Source: Thermoplasmata archaeon
GTDB lineage: Archaea; Thermoplasmatota; Thermoplasmata; Thermoplasmatales; Thermoplasmataceae
Direction: 5' to 3'
DNA length: 64,000 bases
NCBI GenBank assembly: GCA_021800105.1
Contig: JAJYZI010000001.1
Span: 1 to 64,000 of the forward strand
The notes below the pieces were generated by a model. It did no database searches. It was not told the origin of the DNA and worked only from the letters and a program-made list of their open reading frames with translations. Shown one piece after another: positions 1 to 10,605 of the stretch. How positions within the stretch are numbered: the first letter of the stretch is position 1; every line of letters begins with the position of its first letter. The position numbers and the translations under genes were made by a program.

Positions 1-16
1 AATTAAAAAACTAATA

Positions 17-26
17 TCTATAAAGG
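17..26 (+). promoter_or_regulatory. Putative TATA box for gyrBA
   Basis: TCTATAAAGG lies about 30 nt before the gyrB ATG, which would give a transcript with a leader of under 10 nt. A second AT-rich element (GTATATACC) lies nearer the start, too close for a normal archaeal TATA spacing. This is inferred from spacing only. Confidence 0.4.
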
Positions 27-53
27 TTTTTAGTATATACCAAGGTTATCATC

Positions 54-1994
54 ATGGAAAGTTATGACGCGTCACAGATTCAGATATTAGAAGGTCTAAA
101 AGCGGTACGAAAAGTTCCAGGTATGTATATCGGTTCAACCGATGCACGCGGGCTTCATCATATAGTATACGAAGTTATCGACAACAGCATAGATGAGTCG
201 GTTGCAGGTTTCTGCAAAAACATCCTTATCCATATAAGGAAGGATAGTTCAATAGAGATAGAGGATGATGGCAGGGGAATACCGGTCGAAAATCATCCGA
301 AATATAACAGACCAGCCCTTGAAATTGTCCTCACCGAATTACACAGCGGTGCGAAGTTTGACAAGAAGGTTTATAAGATAACCGGTGGACTTCATGGGGT
401 AGGCGTTCATGTGGTGAATGCGCTAAGCAGCCTACTGATTGCGGTGGTAAAAAAACACGATGGCTATTATTACGAAAAGTTTGAGAAAGGAATCCCGACG
501 GGTGGGCTCAAGCATGTTGCGCATGAAGACTGGGGGAAAACAGGTGACGACGTAGTTGATTCCATCACACCTGGCCTTGATCCTGGACATGGATTGATAG
601 TAAGGTTCTTTCCAGATCCTGAGATATTTGAGACAGTTGAGTTTTCATACCAGGTCATCCTTGAGAGGATCAAGGAGCTGGCCTTCCTTAATCCGCAGGT
701 TGCCATTTCAATCAAGGACGACAGGATAAATGCAGGAGAGGTCATGCACTTTGAAGGAGGATTATCACAGTTTGTGGATTATCTTGGTGAGGGACACCAG
801 TCAATCCTTAAGTCGCCAATCTACAACCTGGAGGAGACGGAGGATACGGTTGTGGAGTTTGCGCTCCTTTATAATAACAGTACATCAGAAATTATGCAGT
901 CTTATGTGAACAATATAAGCACTGTTGAAGGAGGTACCCATGTCACTGGATTCAGGGCTGGACTATCAAGAGCAGTTCAGGATTATGCAAAAAACCATGA
1001 TCTTGTCAAAGGCGTTGATTCTATTGTTTCTGACGATGTCAGGGAAGGCCTTGTAGCAGTCTTGCATGTAAAGGTGATAGCTCCACAGTTTGAGGGGCAG
1101 ACAAAATCAAAGCTTGGAAACAGCGCTGTCAGGGGTATAGTGCAAAGTTCCACTGAAAAATACCTGAAGTCATATTTTGAAAGTTATCCGAACGTGGCGC
1201 AGGGCATAGTAAGACGTGTGATCATGGCTGCAGCTGCCAGGGAGGCTTCCAGGAATGCAAAAGAACTAGTCAGAAGAAAGTCTGCTCTGGAAAGCGGTAA
1301 TCTTCCGGGAAAACTCGCAGACTGTTCCTCTTCGGATCCGACGAAAGCCGAACTTTACATTGTTGAGGGTGAATCTGCTGGCGGATCTGCGAAGCAGGCG
1401 AGAACGAGGGATTACCAGGCGATACTTCCACTGAGAGGTAAGATACTCAACGTTGAGAAGGCTGCGGACATCAAGACTCTTGCAAACGAGGAAATAAGGA
1501 ACCTAATAACTGTCATGGGCACAAACATAAAGGACAGCCTGGATCTCAGCAAATTAAGATATGGAAAAATTATCATTATGACAGATGCTGATGTTGATGG
1601 TGCGCATATCAGGACCCTTCTTCTGACATTCTTTTACAGGTTTGCTAAGGAGATAATACAGAATGGAAACCTCTATATTGCGCAGCCTCCCTTATATCGT
1701 GTGCAGAAAGGAGCTAAAATAGAGTACGTTTATTCTGAGAAAGAAGTCGACGAAGTCATAAGGAAAATGGGGGCTAATTCCGTTGTTCAGAGGTTCAAGG
1801 GGCTTGGTGAGATGAACCCGTCCCAGCTATGGGAGACAACGATGAACCCCGAGACCAGGAAACTACTTCAGGTTACTATCGAGGATGCCGCTTATGCGGA
1901 ACGCCTTCTTTCCATATTGATGGGAGAAAAGGTTGAACCCAGAAAGAAGTTTATCGAGGAAAATGCAAAGAGCGTTGAAAATATAGATGCGTGA
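54..1994 (+). CDS. gyrB: DNA gyrase subunit B
   Basis: ATPase subunit of type IIA topoisomerase; ATP binding and strand passage with GyrA drive DNA supercoiling. The 646-residue protein has the GHKL ATPase region at the N-terminus ([23 protein letters not shown]), the transducer domain, and a C-terminal Toprim domain with [13 protein letters not shown] and DADVDGAHI. Its length matches the short GyrB class without the insert of enterobacterial GyrB. The ATG at 54 starts directly before the conserved [12 protein letters not shown] segment. It overlaps gyrA by 8 nt, so the two are co-transcribed. Gyrase in archaea is held to be an ancient acquisition from bacteria and is typical of Thermoplasmata and other late-branching euryarchaea. 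Confidence 0.97.
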   Translation: MESYDASQIQILEGLKAVRKVPGMYIGSTDARGLHHIVYEVIDNSIDESVAGFCKNILIHIRKDSSIEIEDDGRGIPVENHPKYNRPALEIVLTELHSGAKFDKKVYKITGGLHGVGVHVVNALSSLLIAVVKKHDGYYYEKFEKGIPTGGLKHVAHEDWGKTGDDVVDSITPGLDPGHGLIVRFFPDPEIFETVEFSYQVILERIKELAFLNPQVAISIKDDRINAGEVMHFEGGLSQFVDYLGEGHQSILKSPIYNLEETEDTVVEFALLYNNSTSEIMQSYVNNISTVEGGTHVTGFRAGLSRAVQDYAKNHDLVKGVDSIVSDDVREGLVAVLHVKVIAPQFEGQTKSKLGNSAVRGIVQSSTEKYLKSYFESYPNVAQGIVRRVIMAAAAREASRNAKELVRRKSALESGNLPGKLADCSSSDPTKAELYIVEGESAGGSAKQARTRDYQAILPLRGKILNVEKAADIKTLANEEIRNLITVMGTNIKDSLDLSKLRYGKIIIMTDADVDGAHIRTLLLTFFYRFAKEIIQNGNLYIAQPPLYRVQKGAKIEYVYSEKEVDEVIRKMGANSVVQRFKGLGEMNPSQLWETTMNPETRKLLQVTIEDAAYAERLLSILMGEKVEPRKKFIEENAKSVENIDA

Positions 1995-4380
1995 TTTTAT
2001 GATACATTCAAAAAGCATTGAAGATGAGATAAGAGTTTCATACCTTGAATACGCAATGAGCGTGATTGTGAGCAGGGCAATTCCGGATGCAAGGGATGGG
2101 CTGAAACCCGTTCAGCGAAAGATAATTTATGCCATGGGGGAGCTCGGCTTCACTCATGATAAGCCTTACAAGAAATCCGCCAGGATAGTAGGAGAGACTA
2201 TGGGTAAGTATCACCCGCATGGCGACATGGCGATCTACGATGCGCTGGCGAGGATGGCTCAGCCCTTTTCCCTGAGATATCCGCTGATTGACGGTCAGGG
2301 TAACTTTGGATCAATCGATGGCGATTCACCGGCTGCAATGAGGTATACGGAAGCACGGCTTCTTTCGATAGCCGAGGACATGATACAGGATCTCGACAGG
2401 GAAACTGTTCCATTCAAGCTCAATTTCGACGGTTCTTTGCAGGAACCCGAATATTTTCCTTCAAAGATACCGCAGCTCCTCATAAATGGATCATCTGGAA
2501 TAGCGGTTGGAATGGCCACAAGCCTTGTTCCTCATAATCTTACAGAGATATGCGAGGCGGTAAAGGAAACCGTAGGCGATCCTGGAATCACGCTTGCAAG
2601 GATAATGGAGATTGTCAAGGGGCCTGATTTCCCCGGTGGTGGGCTTGTCTACCGGGACGAGGGGATGCTCAATGCTTATCTTACGGGAAGAGGAAAAGTC
2701 AAGATGAGAGGAGAAGTCGATCTTACGGAGGAGAAGAGGATCGTCATTACTAGCATTCCATACGAGATGAACAAGGCAAGATATATAGAGAACCTAGCAG
2801 AGAAGGTCAAGAATGATCAAATTCGGGGCATAGTGGATATCAGGGACGAAAGTGACAGGGACGGTATAAGGGTGGTACTGAAACTAAAGGATGAGTCGTC
2901 AAAGAACCTTATACTGAACCAGCTATATGAGATGACGGAACTAGAGAAGACCGTAAGCATTATCAACCTTGTGCTCGTGGATAATCAACCCAAGACTGTC
3001 AACATCAAGCAGCTTATCGAGATATTTATAGAACACAGGCTTAACATTATACTGAAGAGGTCGGAATTCGATCTAAAGAAGAGCCGAGAAAGGGAGCATA
3101 TACTCCAGGGCCTCTTTACGGCTGTATCGAATCTTGATCGTGTAATAGAAATAATTAGGTCAAGCCGCGAACCCAAAGATGCGAGATCCTTGCTAATGTC
3201 TGAGCTGACCCTATCTGAAGTTCAGGCGGATGCGATTCTGGAAATGAGGTTGCAGCGCCTGACAGGACAGGAAGTATCGAAGATAAAGGACGACCTTGAC
3301 AATGTCAGAAAGAAGATAGAAGAACTCCTGAAGATAGTCTCAGATGAGGGAGAGAGGAGGAAGATACTCGTTACCGAAATGGATGATCTCATCACGAAAT
3401 ACGGAGATGATAGGCGATCAAGAGTCATTGAAGGTGAAATAACTCGAAGATCGATGGAGGAGCTGATACCGAAGGAGGATTGCGTCGTCATATTGACGGA
3501 GAAGGGCATTGTAAAGAGGGTTCCTCTTGAAGAATACAGATCACAGAGAAGAGGAGGCAAGGGCATTATAACATCTACGTGGAAGGAGGATGTAATAAGA
3601 TCTGCAGTTTCCGGAAATTCACATGACGATATATTATACTTCACGGATCTTGGAAGAGTATTCGCGGGCAAGATATATGAAATTGAAAAAAGGGCCCGGA
3701 CAAGCAACGGAATTTCAGTGCAGTCATTCCTGAAGCTGCAGGATAAGGAGACGGTCAAACAGATAATGATACCTTCGTTCACTGAGGGTTCTCATATTTT
3801 CATTGCGACAAAAGCAGGATACATAAAGAAAATTGATTCCGATCAGTTGCAGAATATCAGGAGCACCGGAATTCGGATCGTCACGCTTGAAGAGGACGAT
3901 ACAGTTGTAGCTATAGAGGTCATACGTAAGGGAGACAAGATTGCCGTTGTTTCTGAGGACGCAAAAATCGCCATATTCGAGCCAGTGCATGTAAGATCGA
4001 TGGGCAGACAGGCCCGCGGTGTCAGGTCAATGCGTCTTCCCAGAGGCAGGTCAGTGCTGACAGCTTTTGCTGTTTCTGATACAGATTATATTATGAGTGT
4101 TTCAGAGAAAGGTATAGGAAAAAGGACAAGATCAAGTGAGTTTCCCGTACATAATAGGGGAACATCGGGCGTATTCATATTCAGGGAGAACAAGAGGACC
4201 GGTAAACTTGTTTCGGCGATATCTGTTAAAGAGGATGATGAGATTCTTATATTGACAAAAGGTGAGAAATCTATAAGGACCTCGGTGAAGGATATCAGAG
4301 AGATCTCTCGTGTCACTAGCGGTGTCAAGCTTGTTGATCTTGAAGATGATGACCTCGTTGTATCAGTAACAAGAATATGA
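1987..4380 (+). CDS. gyrA: DNA gyrase subunit A
   Basis: DNA-cleaving subunit of gyrase. The catalytic tyrosine is Tyr120 in [10 protein letters not shown], preceded by the winged-helix region ([10 protein letters not shown]). The C-terminal beta-pinwheel carries the intact GyrA box QRRGGKG near residue 520, the motif needed to wrap DNA and introduce negative supercoils, so this is a true gyrase rather than Topo IV. The residue matching E. coli Ser83 is Met81 here. The ATG at 1987 overlaps the gyrB stop; an in-frame ATG at 1999, after the gyrB stop, is an equally reasonable start. The length of 797 residues is normal for the family. Confidence 0.97.
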   Translation: MRDFMIHSKSIEDEIRVSYLEYAMSVIVSRAIPDARDGLKPVQRKIIYAMGELGFTHDKPYKKSARIVGETMGKYHPHGDMAIYDALARMAQPFSLRYPLIDGQGNFGSIDGDSPAAMRYTEARLLSIAEDMIQDLDRETVPFKLNFDGSLQEPEYFPSKIPQLLINGSSGIAVGMATSLVPHNLTEICEAVKETVGDPGITLARIMEIVKGPDFPGGGLVYRDEGMLNAYLTGRGKVKMRGEVDLTEEKRIVITSIPYEMNKARYIENLAEKVKNDQIRGIVDIRDESDRDGIRVVLKLKDESSKNLILNQLYEMTELEKTVSIINLVLVDNQPKTVNIKQLIEIFIEHRLNIILKRSEFDLKKSREREHILQGLFTAVSNLDRVIEIIRSSREPKDARSLLMSELTLSEVQADAILEMRLQRLTGQEVSKIKDDLDNVRKKIEELLKIVSDEGERRKILVTEMDDLITKYGDDRRSRVIEGEITRRSMEELIPKEDCVVILTEKGIVKRVPLEEYRSQRRGGKGIITSTWKEDVIRSAVSGNSHDDILYFTDLGRVFAGKIYEIEKRARTSNGISVQSFLKLQDKETVKQIMIPSFTEGSHIFIATKAGYIKKIDSDQLQNIRSTGIRIVTLEEDDTVVAIEVIRKGDKIAVVSEDAKIAIFEPVHVRSMGRQARGVRSMRLPRGRSVLTAFAVSDTDYIMSVSEKGIGKRTRSSEFPVHNRGTSGVFIFRENKRTGKLVSAISVKEDDEILILTKGEKSIRTSVKDIREISRVTSGVKLVDLEDDDLVVSVTRI

Positions 4381-4643
4381 ACAATTTCCATTAATAAATT
4401 CCTGATTAATTAGTAAGTCGGGGATCGTTCTCGGATCTTACAAGAAGGACAAAACTCCTAGTCCCGCGCATCCAAGTGTAAAAAGAGGCAGCAAAGGAGG
4501 TACTTCTTTGATCTTTAACATTACCAAGAACAATCCAGACCCTGGCATAATAGCAGTCGAAATTACTCAAGTAAAGCTTTCATTTTTTCACATATAGTAA
4601 AAACACTACAAGAATTAAAAAATGATAAGATTATTGAAAAATA
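4381..4643. other. Convergent intergenic gap between gyrA and EF-2
   Basis: The gap of 263 nt separates two converging operons. It holds A/T runs suited to termination on both strands: TTTTTT at 4583-4588 reading from gyrA, and the complement of AAAAAA at 4617-4622 reading from EF-2. A start-less open frame of about 57 codons (near 4400-4600, plus strand) has no recognisable match and no ATG, GTG or TTG at its beginning; it may be a gene relic or chance. Confidence 0.5.
4617..4622 (-). terminator. Oligo-T terminator after EF-2
   Basis: On the minus strand a run of six T begins about 22 nt after the EF-2 stop codon, in the form of the T-tract terminators used by archaeal RNA polymerase. No strong hairpin precedes it. 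Confidence 0.4.
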
Positions 4644-6848
4644 TCAAAGAGTAGCGTAATAGTTCGCGTCATAGGGCTCTGGCTTGAGGCCTTTCCTTTC
4701 CCTTATCTTTGCTACTACCTGCGGTTGCAGTTCTGGTGGAACACGATCATATCCAAAGTTTTCAGAACTCCAGAGAACCTTGCCTCCGGTCGCCCCACGA
4801 ATTGCGGAAGCAAAACCAAACATTCCTGCCACAGGAACTTTTGCTATGATTGTTATCTCCTCTCCTTCCTGGTTCATCTCTTCAACTACACCGCGTCTCT
4901 GTTGTATCTCATTGGTCACTGATCCCATGATATCCTGGGGAACACTTACAAAGACCTTCTGCAGGGGTTCCAGCAGGATCCTGTTTGCCTGACACATTGC
5001 ACCATATATCGAGTTTCTACCAGCTGGTATTACCTGGGCCGGTCCCCTGTGGATACTATCTTCATGAAGTTTCGCATCAACAAGGCGCATCTTGAGCCCG
5101 TATACCTTTTCGTTTGCCAGAGGCCCACGATTTATAACCTCAACAAATGCATCGATCAAAAGTTCCATTGTTTCATCAAGATACTGGATACCTTTTGTTA
5201 CATCAACCATGATATTCATGCCTTCAACAGCCTCGAGCCCTCTTGCTTCATCTCTGGGGAGACCCGCGTTTTGTAAAAGTTCAATGATTCCCTTTCGATC
5301 CTTGAATTTTGATCCCTGCGGAATCTTGCCTTCTTTTATGATATCTATGATACTTTCCTCAAGCGGTTCTACTTCGAAATAAAACCTGTTATGTTTGTTT
5401 GGAGACTTCCCTTCAAAAGGGCCCCCTTTCTTCGCGACCGTTTCCCTGTATACGACAAGAGGTTCTGAAGTTGTAACTTCGACCTTGTAGTCATTCTTTA
5501 TCCTATAAAGAGTAATTTCAAGGTGAAGCTCACCCATTCCTGAAATAAGGTGCTCGCCCGTCTCCTGGTTTATATCTATCTGGATCGAGGGATCAGCCTT
5601 TGACACGTTTCTCAGGACATCTATAAGCTTAGGCAGATCTGAAGTGTGCTTTGCCTCTATCGCCAATGTGACGACAGGATCTGTGTAGTGAACCATCGGT
5701 TCAAATGGATCGAGGTCCTGGGCGGATGATACTGTTGAACCCGCAATTGCACCCTTAAGGCCTATAATGGCTGCTATGTTTCCAGCAGCAATCTCGTCAA
5801 CCTGGATCCGGTCTGGCCCTACCATCATTGAGAGTACCTGTACCTTGCTTTTCAGGCTTCCAGTCCTGGAGACGTACACCTCCGTGGATTTTCTTATTGT
5901 ACCGCTGAATACACGACCTACCGCTATTTCTCCGGCATGCGGGTCGATAATCATTTTTGTGATCATCATTGTAACGGGGCCATGAAAATCGCAGGTAAGC
6001 ATTGCTTTGCCTACATCAGATTCCAGATCGCCTCTCCAAATCTGCGGAATCCTGTATTTCTGGGCTACCCGTGGATTAGGGAGATGTCTTATAACCATGT
6101 CCAGCACAGTTTTATGAAGCGGGGATTTCTTTGCCAGTTCTTTCTGCTTACCTCCGGCGACAAGATCAACTACTTCTTTAAAGGTAGTTTTGTTTGCCTG
6201 CATTGAGTGTACAGAAATAGCCCAGTTGTTGAAAGCAGATCCGAAGGCCACTTTACCGGCCTGAACGCTCAGGGACCATTCATTCTTGAACTCATCAGCA
6301 GCGTATTTTGTTATAAGCTTATTAACATCCACAATAACTTTCTGGAACCTCTTCTGCATCTCTTCGGAGTTCAGCTTCAGTTCGTTTATAAGTCTATCAA
6401 CTTTGTTGATGAACAGGACCGGTTTAACCCTTTCGCGCAGGGCCTGTCTCACAACTGTCTCGGTTTGCGGCATAACCCCTTCAACCGAGTCAACAACTAT
6501 GACAGCGCCATCTACCGCTCGCATGGCTCTTGTTACGTCACCGCCAAAGTCGACATGACCCGGGGTGTCTATGAGATTTATCAGAAAGTCCCTGTTATCC
6601 AGAGTGTGAACCATTGACGCAACAGCTGCATTGATTGTTATTCCTCTTGCCTGCTCCTGCTCGTCAAAGTCCAGCATGAGCTGTTTGCCCGCAAGTTCTT
6701 CGCTCATCATGCCCGCACCGGCGATCAGGTTGTCGCTCAGTGTAGTTTTTCCATGATCAATGTGAGCCGCAATACCTATGTTCCTGATGAATTCGGGGTT
6801 TTCGACTATATTTCTAGCTTTTTCTATATTATCCTCTTTTCGACCCAT
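4644..6848 (-). CDS. fusA: Translation elongation factor aEF-2
   Basis: Ribosomal translocase GTPase. The G domain is at the N-terminus with AHIDHGKTTLSD (P-loop), the switch I segment ARGITINAA, DTPGHVDFGG and the NKVD base-recognition motif. The C-terminal domain IV has HRGPAQVIP, whose His600 is the predicted diphthamide residue found only in archaeal and eukaryotic EF-2. The length of 734 residues is typical for archaea. It is the last gene of the tuf-rpsJ-fusA operon, 17 nt after rpsJ. A run of eight T immediately follows the rpsJ stop and precedes this ATG, so part of the transcription may end before fusA. Confidence 0.98.
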   Translation of the reverse strand: MGRKEDNIEKARNIVENPEFIRNIGIAAHIDHGKTTLSDNLIAGAGMMSEELAGKQLMLDFDEQEQARGITINAAVASMVHTLDNRDFLINLIDTPGHVDFGGDVTRAMRAVDGAVIVVDSVEGVMPQTETVVRQALRERVKPVLFINKVDRLINELKLNSEEMQKRFQKVIVDVNKLITKYAADEFKNEWSLSVQAGKVAFGSAFNNWAISVHSMQANKTTFKEVVDLVAGGKQKELAKKSPLHKTVLDMVIRHLPNPRVAQKYRIPQIWRGDLESDVGKAMLTCDFHGPVTMMITKMIIDPHAGEIAVGRVFSGTIRKSTEVYVSRTGSLKSKVQVLSMMVGPDRIQVDEIAAGNIAAIIGLKGAIAGSTVSSAQDLDPFEPMVHYTDPVVTLAIEAKHTSDLPKLIDVLRNVSKADPSIQIDINQETGEHLISGMGELHLEITLYRIKNDYKVEVTTSEPLVVYRETVAKKGGPFEGKSPNKHNRFYFEVEPLEESIIDIIKEGKIPQGSKFKDRKGIIELLQNAGLPRDEARGLEAVEGMNIMVDVTKGIQYLDETMELLIDAFVEVINRGPLANEKVYGLKMRLVDAKLHEDSIHRGPAQVIPAGRNSIYGAMCQANRILLEPLQKVFVSVPQDIMGSVTNEIQQRRGVVEEMNQEGEEITIIAKVPVAGMFGFASAIRGATGGKVLWSSENFGYDRVPPELQPQVVAKIRERKGLKPEPYDANYYATL

Positions 6849-6865
6849 AAAACCACTAAAAAAAA

Positions 6866-7180
6866 TTAGCTCTTTATCTGTATTTCTATCTGGACCCCGT
6901 CAGGAATAGGAATTCTCATCAACTGCCTCAGGGTCCTCTCGTCGGCGTCAACATCTATAAGCCTCTTGTGAACCCTCATTTCCCACCTTTCCCAGGTCGC
7001 TGACCCTTCGCCGTCCGGACTCTTTCTAACCGGGACCGTCAGACGCCGTGTCGGAAGTGGAACAGGGCCATGGAACTCTACTCCTGTTCTCTTGGCTATT
7101 CCCTTGATCTCTTCGCAAACGACATCAACGATTTTGTGCTGTGTTCCGCTAAGTGAGATCCTTGCCCTGTAAGAAGCCAT
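6866..7180 (-). CDS. rpsJ: 30S ribosomal protein S10
   Basis: Small-subunit head protein S10 of the archaeal/eukaryotic type (S20e in eukaryotes). The family pattern is clear: ARISLSGT at the N-terminus, [20 protein letters not shown] in the middle and [13 protein letters not shown] at the C-terminus. The track begins at a TTG at 7183; the ATG at 7180 is preferred because it gives the usual MASYRARI beginning and lies a few bases after an AGGTG ribosome-binding site. It sits 8 nt after tuf, an arrangement (EF-1 alpha followed by S10) that is common in archaea. Confidence 0.97.
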   Translation of the reverse strand: MASYRARISLSGTQHKIVDVVCEEIKGIAKRTGVEFHGPVPLPTRRLTVPVRKSPDGEGSATWERWEMRVHKRLIDVDADERTLRQLMRIPIPDGVQIEIQIKS

Positions 7181-7188
7181 CAATACAC

Positions 7189-8463
7189 CTACTTCTTCTC
7201 GAGGTCAATACACTGGCCAGCGGCCACTGTAATACCCATATCCCTAATGGCGAACCTACCCATCTGAGGAATATCCGAGACTTTCTCGAGTACTATCGGT
7301 CTGTCTGGTATTACCCTGACTACAGCGACGTCACCAGTCTTGATGAAGTCCGGCTTGTCCTTGAGGGTCGTACCATCCTTTGGATTCAGTGTCTTTATGA
7401 TCTCCTCAAACCTACATGCAACCTGTGCAGTGTGCACGTGGAACACAGGTTTGTAGCCGTTTGCAATAACGCTAGGATGATTCAGCACGACAATCTGTGC
7501 TGTAAAGGCTTTAACCACTGTTGGCGGGTTAGAAGTCAAACCGCATACGTCTCCCCTTTTCACATCCGTCTTGGCTATTCCACGGACGTTGAAGCCAACG
7601 TTGTCGCCAGGCTCAGCTTGCTGCATCTGTTCGTGGTGCATTTCAATCGATTTTACCTCTCCCTGCTTCTCTGCAGGCATGAAGGATACCTTATCCCCAA
7701 TCTTCATTACACCGGTTTCAACTCTTCCAACCGGAACAGTTCCAATACCAGTGATAGAGTAAACGTCCTGGATTGGTAATCTCAGAGGCTTTTCTGTAGG
7801 CTTATCCGGAACCTTAAGTGAATCTAGCGTCTGCAGAAGTGTTGGACCGTTGTACCATTTCATGTTTTCGCTGGGCTTTATAATGTTATCTCCCTTGTAT
7901 CCGCTTACAGGAATGATTGGAACATTTCTATATCCAATCGACAGAAGGAATTTCTCTACTTCGGCCTTTACCGTGTTGAATCTTTCCTGGCTGTATGGAG
8001 GTTGCGTAGAATCCATTTTGTTTGCTACAACTACAAGCTGTGGCACACCAAGAGTCTTTGCTAGGAATCCATGTTCCCTGGTCTGAGCCATAATACCCTC
8101 TCCTTCCTTGAAAGAGATTACAAGCATTGCAGCATCAGCCTGGCTGGTTCCTGTTATCATATTCTTGACAAAGTCCCTGTGGCCAGGAGCATCTATTAGA
8201 GTGAAGTAGTATTTATCTGTCTCAAATTTTTTATGGTTGAGATCAATTGTTACTCCTCTCTCCCGCTCTTCCTTTAGCCTGTCCATTACCCATGCAAACT
8301 CGAAAGTAGCCTTTCCTTTCTCAGTAGCCTCCTTCTTGTATTCCTCAATGATGTGGGCCGGGACCTCTCCATGCTCAAATAAAAGTCTTCCTACCAGAGT
8401 AGACTTTCCATGATCGACATGCCCAATCGTTACTAAATTTATGTGTGGTTTTTGTGATGCCAT
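7189..8463 (-). CDS. tuf: Translation elongation factor EF-1 alpha
   Basis: GTPase that brings aminoacyl-tRNA to the ribosome. Motifs seen: [14 protein letters not shown] (P-loop), [10 protein letters not shown] (switch I), [13 protein letters not shown], and NKMDS for guanine recognition, followed by the two beta-barrel domains. The 424-residue length is standard for archaeal EF-1 alpha. The ATG at 8463 is preceded by GGTGA at a proper distance and by a TATA element (8505-8514). It is the first gene of the operon tuf-rpsJ-fusA. Confidence 0.98.
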   Translation of the reverse strand: MASQKPHINLVTIGHVDHGKSTLVGRLLFEHGEVPAHIIEEYKKEATEKGKATFEFAWVMDRLKEERERGVTIDLNHKKFETDKYYFTLIDAPGHRDFVKNMITGTSQADAAMLVISFKEGEGIMAQTREHGFLAKTLGVPQLVVVANKMDSTQPPYSQERFNTVKAEVEKFLLSIGYRNVPIIPVSGYKGDNIIKPSENMKWYNGPTLLQTLDSLKVPDKPTEKPLRLPIQDVYSITGIGTVPVGRVETGVMKIGDKVSFMPAEKQGEVKSIEMHHEQMQQAEPGDNVGFNVRGIAKTDVKRGDVCGLTSNPPTVVKAFTAQIVVLNHPSVIANGYKPVFHVHTAQVACRFEEIIKTLNPKDGTTLKDKPDFIKTGDVAVVRVIPDRPIVLEKVSDIPQMGRFAIRDMGITVAAGQCIDLEKK

Positions 8464-8504
8464 TAGTATTCACCGTTGTGACTTTCCATACGAGATGTAG
8501 AACG

Positions 8505-8514
8505 CATATAAGGA
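8505..8514 (-). promoter_or_regulatory. TATA box of the tuf operon
   Basis: On the minus strand the element reads TCCTTATATG about 45 nt before the tuf ATG, with an A-rich BRE-like stretch in front. This places transcription start some 20 nt before the start codon, leaving room for the GGTGA ribosome-binding site. Confidence 0.5.
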
Positions 8515-8835
8515 TTTTCTGAGCGCTGCTTCCAAACGCAATCCCCATCATTCCTTTATTCAGGAAAGATTCGAACGGACTATAGAAGCACCCTAATCAG
8601 GTATACTTCAGACTTGAAGCAATCACTTGAATGCTTACAAATTTTATACATTTCAAACAAATAAAGATGGTTGACCCAGAATAAATGATGAAGACAGAAG
8701 ATTGTAATTGCTGCTTCCCTGAAGAAAATTGAACCGGAAAGATTAAGATATCTTAAATCGGTAGATAAGATGGTTAGTTGGCCACAGTCGTGATTGATTA
8801 AAAACGAATTTTATAGAACGACAATAAAAAGATGG
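8515..8835. other. Gene-free stretch between tuf and the DUF981-like gene
   Basis: No RNA gene, repeat or full reading frame was found. A short plus-strand open segment near 8731-8790, reading like PERLRYLKSVDKMVSW, faintly recalls the N-terminus of IS5-type transposases but is broken by stops after about 20 codons and has no continuation, so a decayed insertion sequence is only a guess. Confidence 0.3.
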
Positions 8836-8850
8836 AAAAAATAAAAAAAA
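8836..8850 (-). terminator. Double oligo-T terminator
   Basis: On the minus strand, runs of eight and six T separated by two bases start 27 nt after the stop of the 207-residue membrane protein. This is the strongest T-tract terminator in this part of the window. Confidence 0.55.
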
Positions 8851-8876
8851 TTAAAGTGTGGCTTTATAAATAATAC

Positions 8877-9500
8877 TCATGGAGCGGACTTTATATGAGC
8901 CGCAACCGCTGTAATACCACCATAAGCCGAAGCTGCCATTGCCAGCAACACGACAAAGAAGAATATTATCAATATGATATTAGCCAGCATTGGGCTTTTT
9001 GTCTTAGAAGGAAGCATGTCGTATATCAGGCTCACCGGATAAACCAGGAAACCAAATACTCCGTATCCAATGAACAGAATGAAGGTATTAAACGCTTCAG
9101 CTGAGTTTGGGAGGGTGTTTATATACCCATTGTATCCATACACTATAGCGAGAAGCCCAATCGTTAGGGCAAATATTCCAGGGAACTGGAGCTTGTAATC
9201 TCTCAGGACAGATATCGCATACAGGAGTGTTACCATGCCAAGCAGCAGGAACGGGTCTCCGTAGAATATGTTATAGCTTCCCGGAAGGGGCCAGACAAAT
9301 TCCTGGAACAAGCCGATCATTAATATTACGCTACCCAGAATGAGAAGCGGGAAACCGGCTGGTGCCATCGCAATTCTGAGGTTTTTAGTTCCATTCTTTC
9401 TGTATTCAAGGTAAACATAGGCTATTGTATATAGCGTCAAGACGCTAACCAATGTCACCAGGAAATACTCCAATGCCAAATCATCTATAAATCCTGCCAT
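8877..9500 (-). CDS. DUF981-like integral membrane protein
   Basis: Protein of 207 residues with about six hydrophobic helices connected by short loops, and no soluble domain. The pattern FPLLILGSVILMIGLFQEFVWPLPGSYNIFYGDP resembles the archaeal DUF981 family, whose function is unknown; this assignment is from memory of the family pattern and not a search. It stands alone with its own T-tract terminator and a TATA-like TTTTAATAC about 35 nt before the ATG. No charged or cysteine motif hints at a substrate. Confidence 0.6.
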   Translation of the reverse strand: MAGFIDDLALEYFLVTLVSVLTLYTIAYVYLEYRKNGTKNLRIAMAPAGFPLLILGSVILMIGLFQEFVWPLPGSYNIFYGDPFLLLGMVTLLYAISVLRDYKLQFPGIFALTIGLLAIVYGYNGYINTLPNSAEAFNTFILFIGYGVFGFLVYPVSLIYDMLPSKTKSPMLANIILIIFFFVVLLAMAASAYGGITAVAAHIKSAP

Positions 9501-9789
9501 ATTATTTCAACCCGAGAATTCTTGCTAATGTATTAAAATACTGTCCTTACATGCAAGCATTCTGCTTTGTTAGCCCACAATAATTTGTATCCCTGGCCGC
9601 CTGGCAATAAAACTTAACATATGAATACATAACAGAAGTTTGATCATTACGTGGATCTTTAAATCATTTGCAAATTAAAGGTTTTTACCTCGTTCTAGTC
9701 AATTTTATATTTTATTCTACTGCCAGATAAAGGACTACATGCAGTTAAAAGCATTAATTTTTCATATACTTTATTCATAACAGTAACAA

Positions 9790-10566
9790 ATGGTTCTCGA
9801 AAGATTGTACGTGATCCCACATGGCGATGAAATCCTTGACCGTCCAAATGAAGATAGCACAATTATGTATAAGGCCATTTCAGAAATGGCCGCTGGTGAT
9901 TCGTCTGAGACTATTGCTATCATTTCACCGCATTCCTTAATCCTTCCTGTAAGGGTTGCCATTATTGACACCGAGAGTGCAAGTGGCACGTATGAAATAA
10001 AGACAGCTAAGTTAACCATGAAATGTACCATTGACCGGACCCTCACGAGGAAGCTTAAAACTATGGCTGGAGGTCTTGCAGATCTGGTCGGATTCGTAAC
10101 TTCAGCTGGTCAGTTGTCAGATTTCCCCCTTGATTTTGGCAGCATTATTCCTCTATCCTTCTTCGGTCAGAAGAAGATAGTCCTGATGGGACAGCCAAGA
10201 CCAAAACGTGTTGAAGGCATGTTTACTTTTGGGAAGATCCTTTTCGAATGGGCAAGAGAAGCTGACATTCGTGTGAGTATCATATTCAGCGCAGATCAGG
10301 CCCACACTCATTCCCAAGATGGTCCTTACGGCTTTTCTGACAAGTCGTCCGTTTATGACTCTGAGATTATTTCCGCCATAAATAAGTGCGATTTCAACAA
10401 AATAAGAAGTTTTGACCAGGACTTCATAGGCAAGGCAAAGCCAGACAGTTTCTGGAATATGGTTGCGTTGGCTGGTTTCCTTGATGCATCAAACCTTAAA
10501 ATGAAGGTCAATTACTATTATGTTGAACATTACTTCGGAATGCTGGCTGCAAGTCTCAGGCACTGA
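9790..10566 (+). CDS. LigB-type class III extradiol dioxygenase-like protein
   Basis: Protein of 258 residues with the fold pattern of the LigB/MEMO superfamily: IPHGDE at the N-terminus, IISPHSL near residue 46 (metal-ligand His in the family), DFGSIIPLSF in the middle and SADQAHTHSQDGPYGF near residue 180, comparable to the conserved SGDLSH-PYG segment. Members cleave aromatic rings with non-heme iron or, like MEMO, have other roles. No aromatic-catabolism genes lie nearby, so a ring-cleaving function is doubtful. A TATA-like TTTATTCAT lies about 25 nt before the ATG, suggesting a leaderless message. Confidence 0.7.
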   Translation: MVLERLYVIPHGDEILDRPNEDSTIMYKAISEMAAGDSSETIAIISPHSLILPVRVAIIDTESASGTYEIKTAKLTMKCTIDRTLTRKLKTMAGGLADLVGFVTSAGQLSDFPLDFGSIIPLSFFGQKKIVLMGQPRPKRVEGMFTFGKILFEWAREADIRVSIIFSADQAHTHSQDGPYGFSDKSSVYDSEIISAINKCDFNKIRSFDQDFIGKAKPDSFWNMVALAGFLDASNLKMKVNYYYVEHYFGMLAASLRH

Positions 10567-10576
10567 TAAGAGAATC

Positions 10577-10584
10577 TTAAATAA
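10577..10584 (+). promoter_or_regulatory. TATA box for the 34-residue ORF and pgi/pmi
   Basis: TTAAATAA is centred 25 nt before the ATG of the small membrane ORF at 10606, which predicts a leaderless transcript starting on that ATG. No other promoter is evident before the isomerase gene. Confidence 0.5.
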
Positions 10585-10605
10585 TTTGGTTATCTCTCCA
10601 TCTGC

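Noticed and set aside
3222-3782. 186-aa ORF antisense to gyrA
   Set aside because: Shadow of the GyrA coiled-coil region; no independent start signals.
4400-4600. Start-less open frame of about 57 codons after gyrA (plus strand)
   Set aside because: No ATG, GTG or TTG at its beginning, no recognisable family, and it lies between two converging operons. It may be a relic, but there is not enough to call a gene.
7153-7779. 208-aa ORF on the plus strand opposite tuf
   Set aside because: It lies antisense to EF-1 alpha, whose motifs are unambiguous; long antisense frames are expected over conserved, codon-biased genes.
8731-8835. Fragment resembling the N-terminus of an IS5-type transposase
   Set aside because: Only about 20 codons long, broken by stops, no inverted repeats or target duplication seen.
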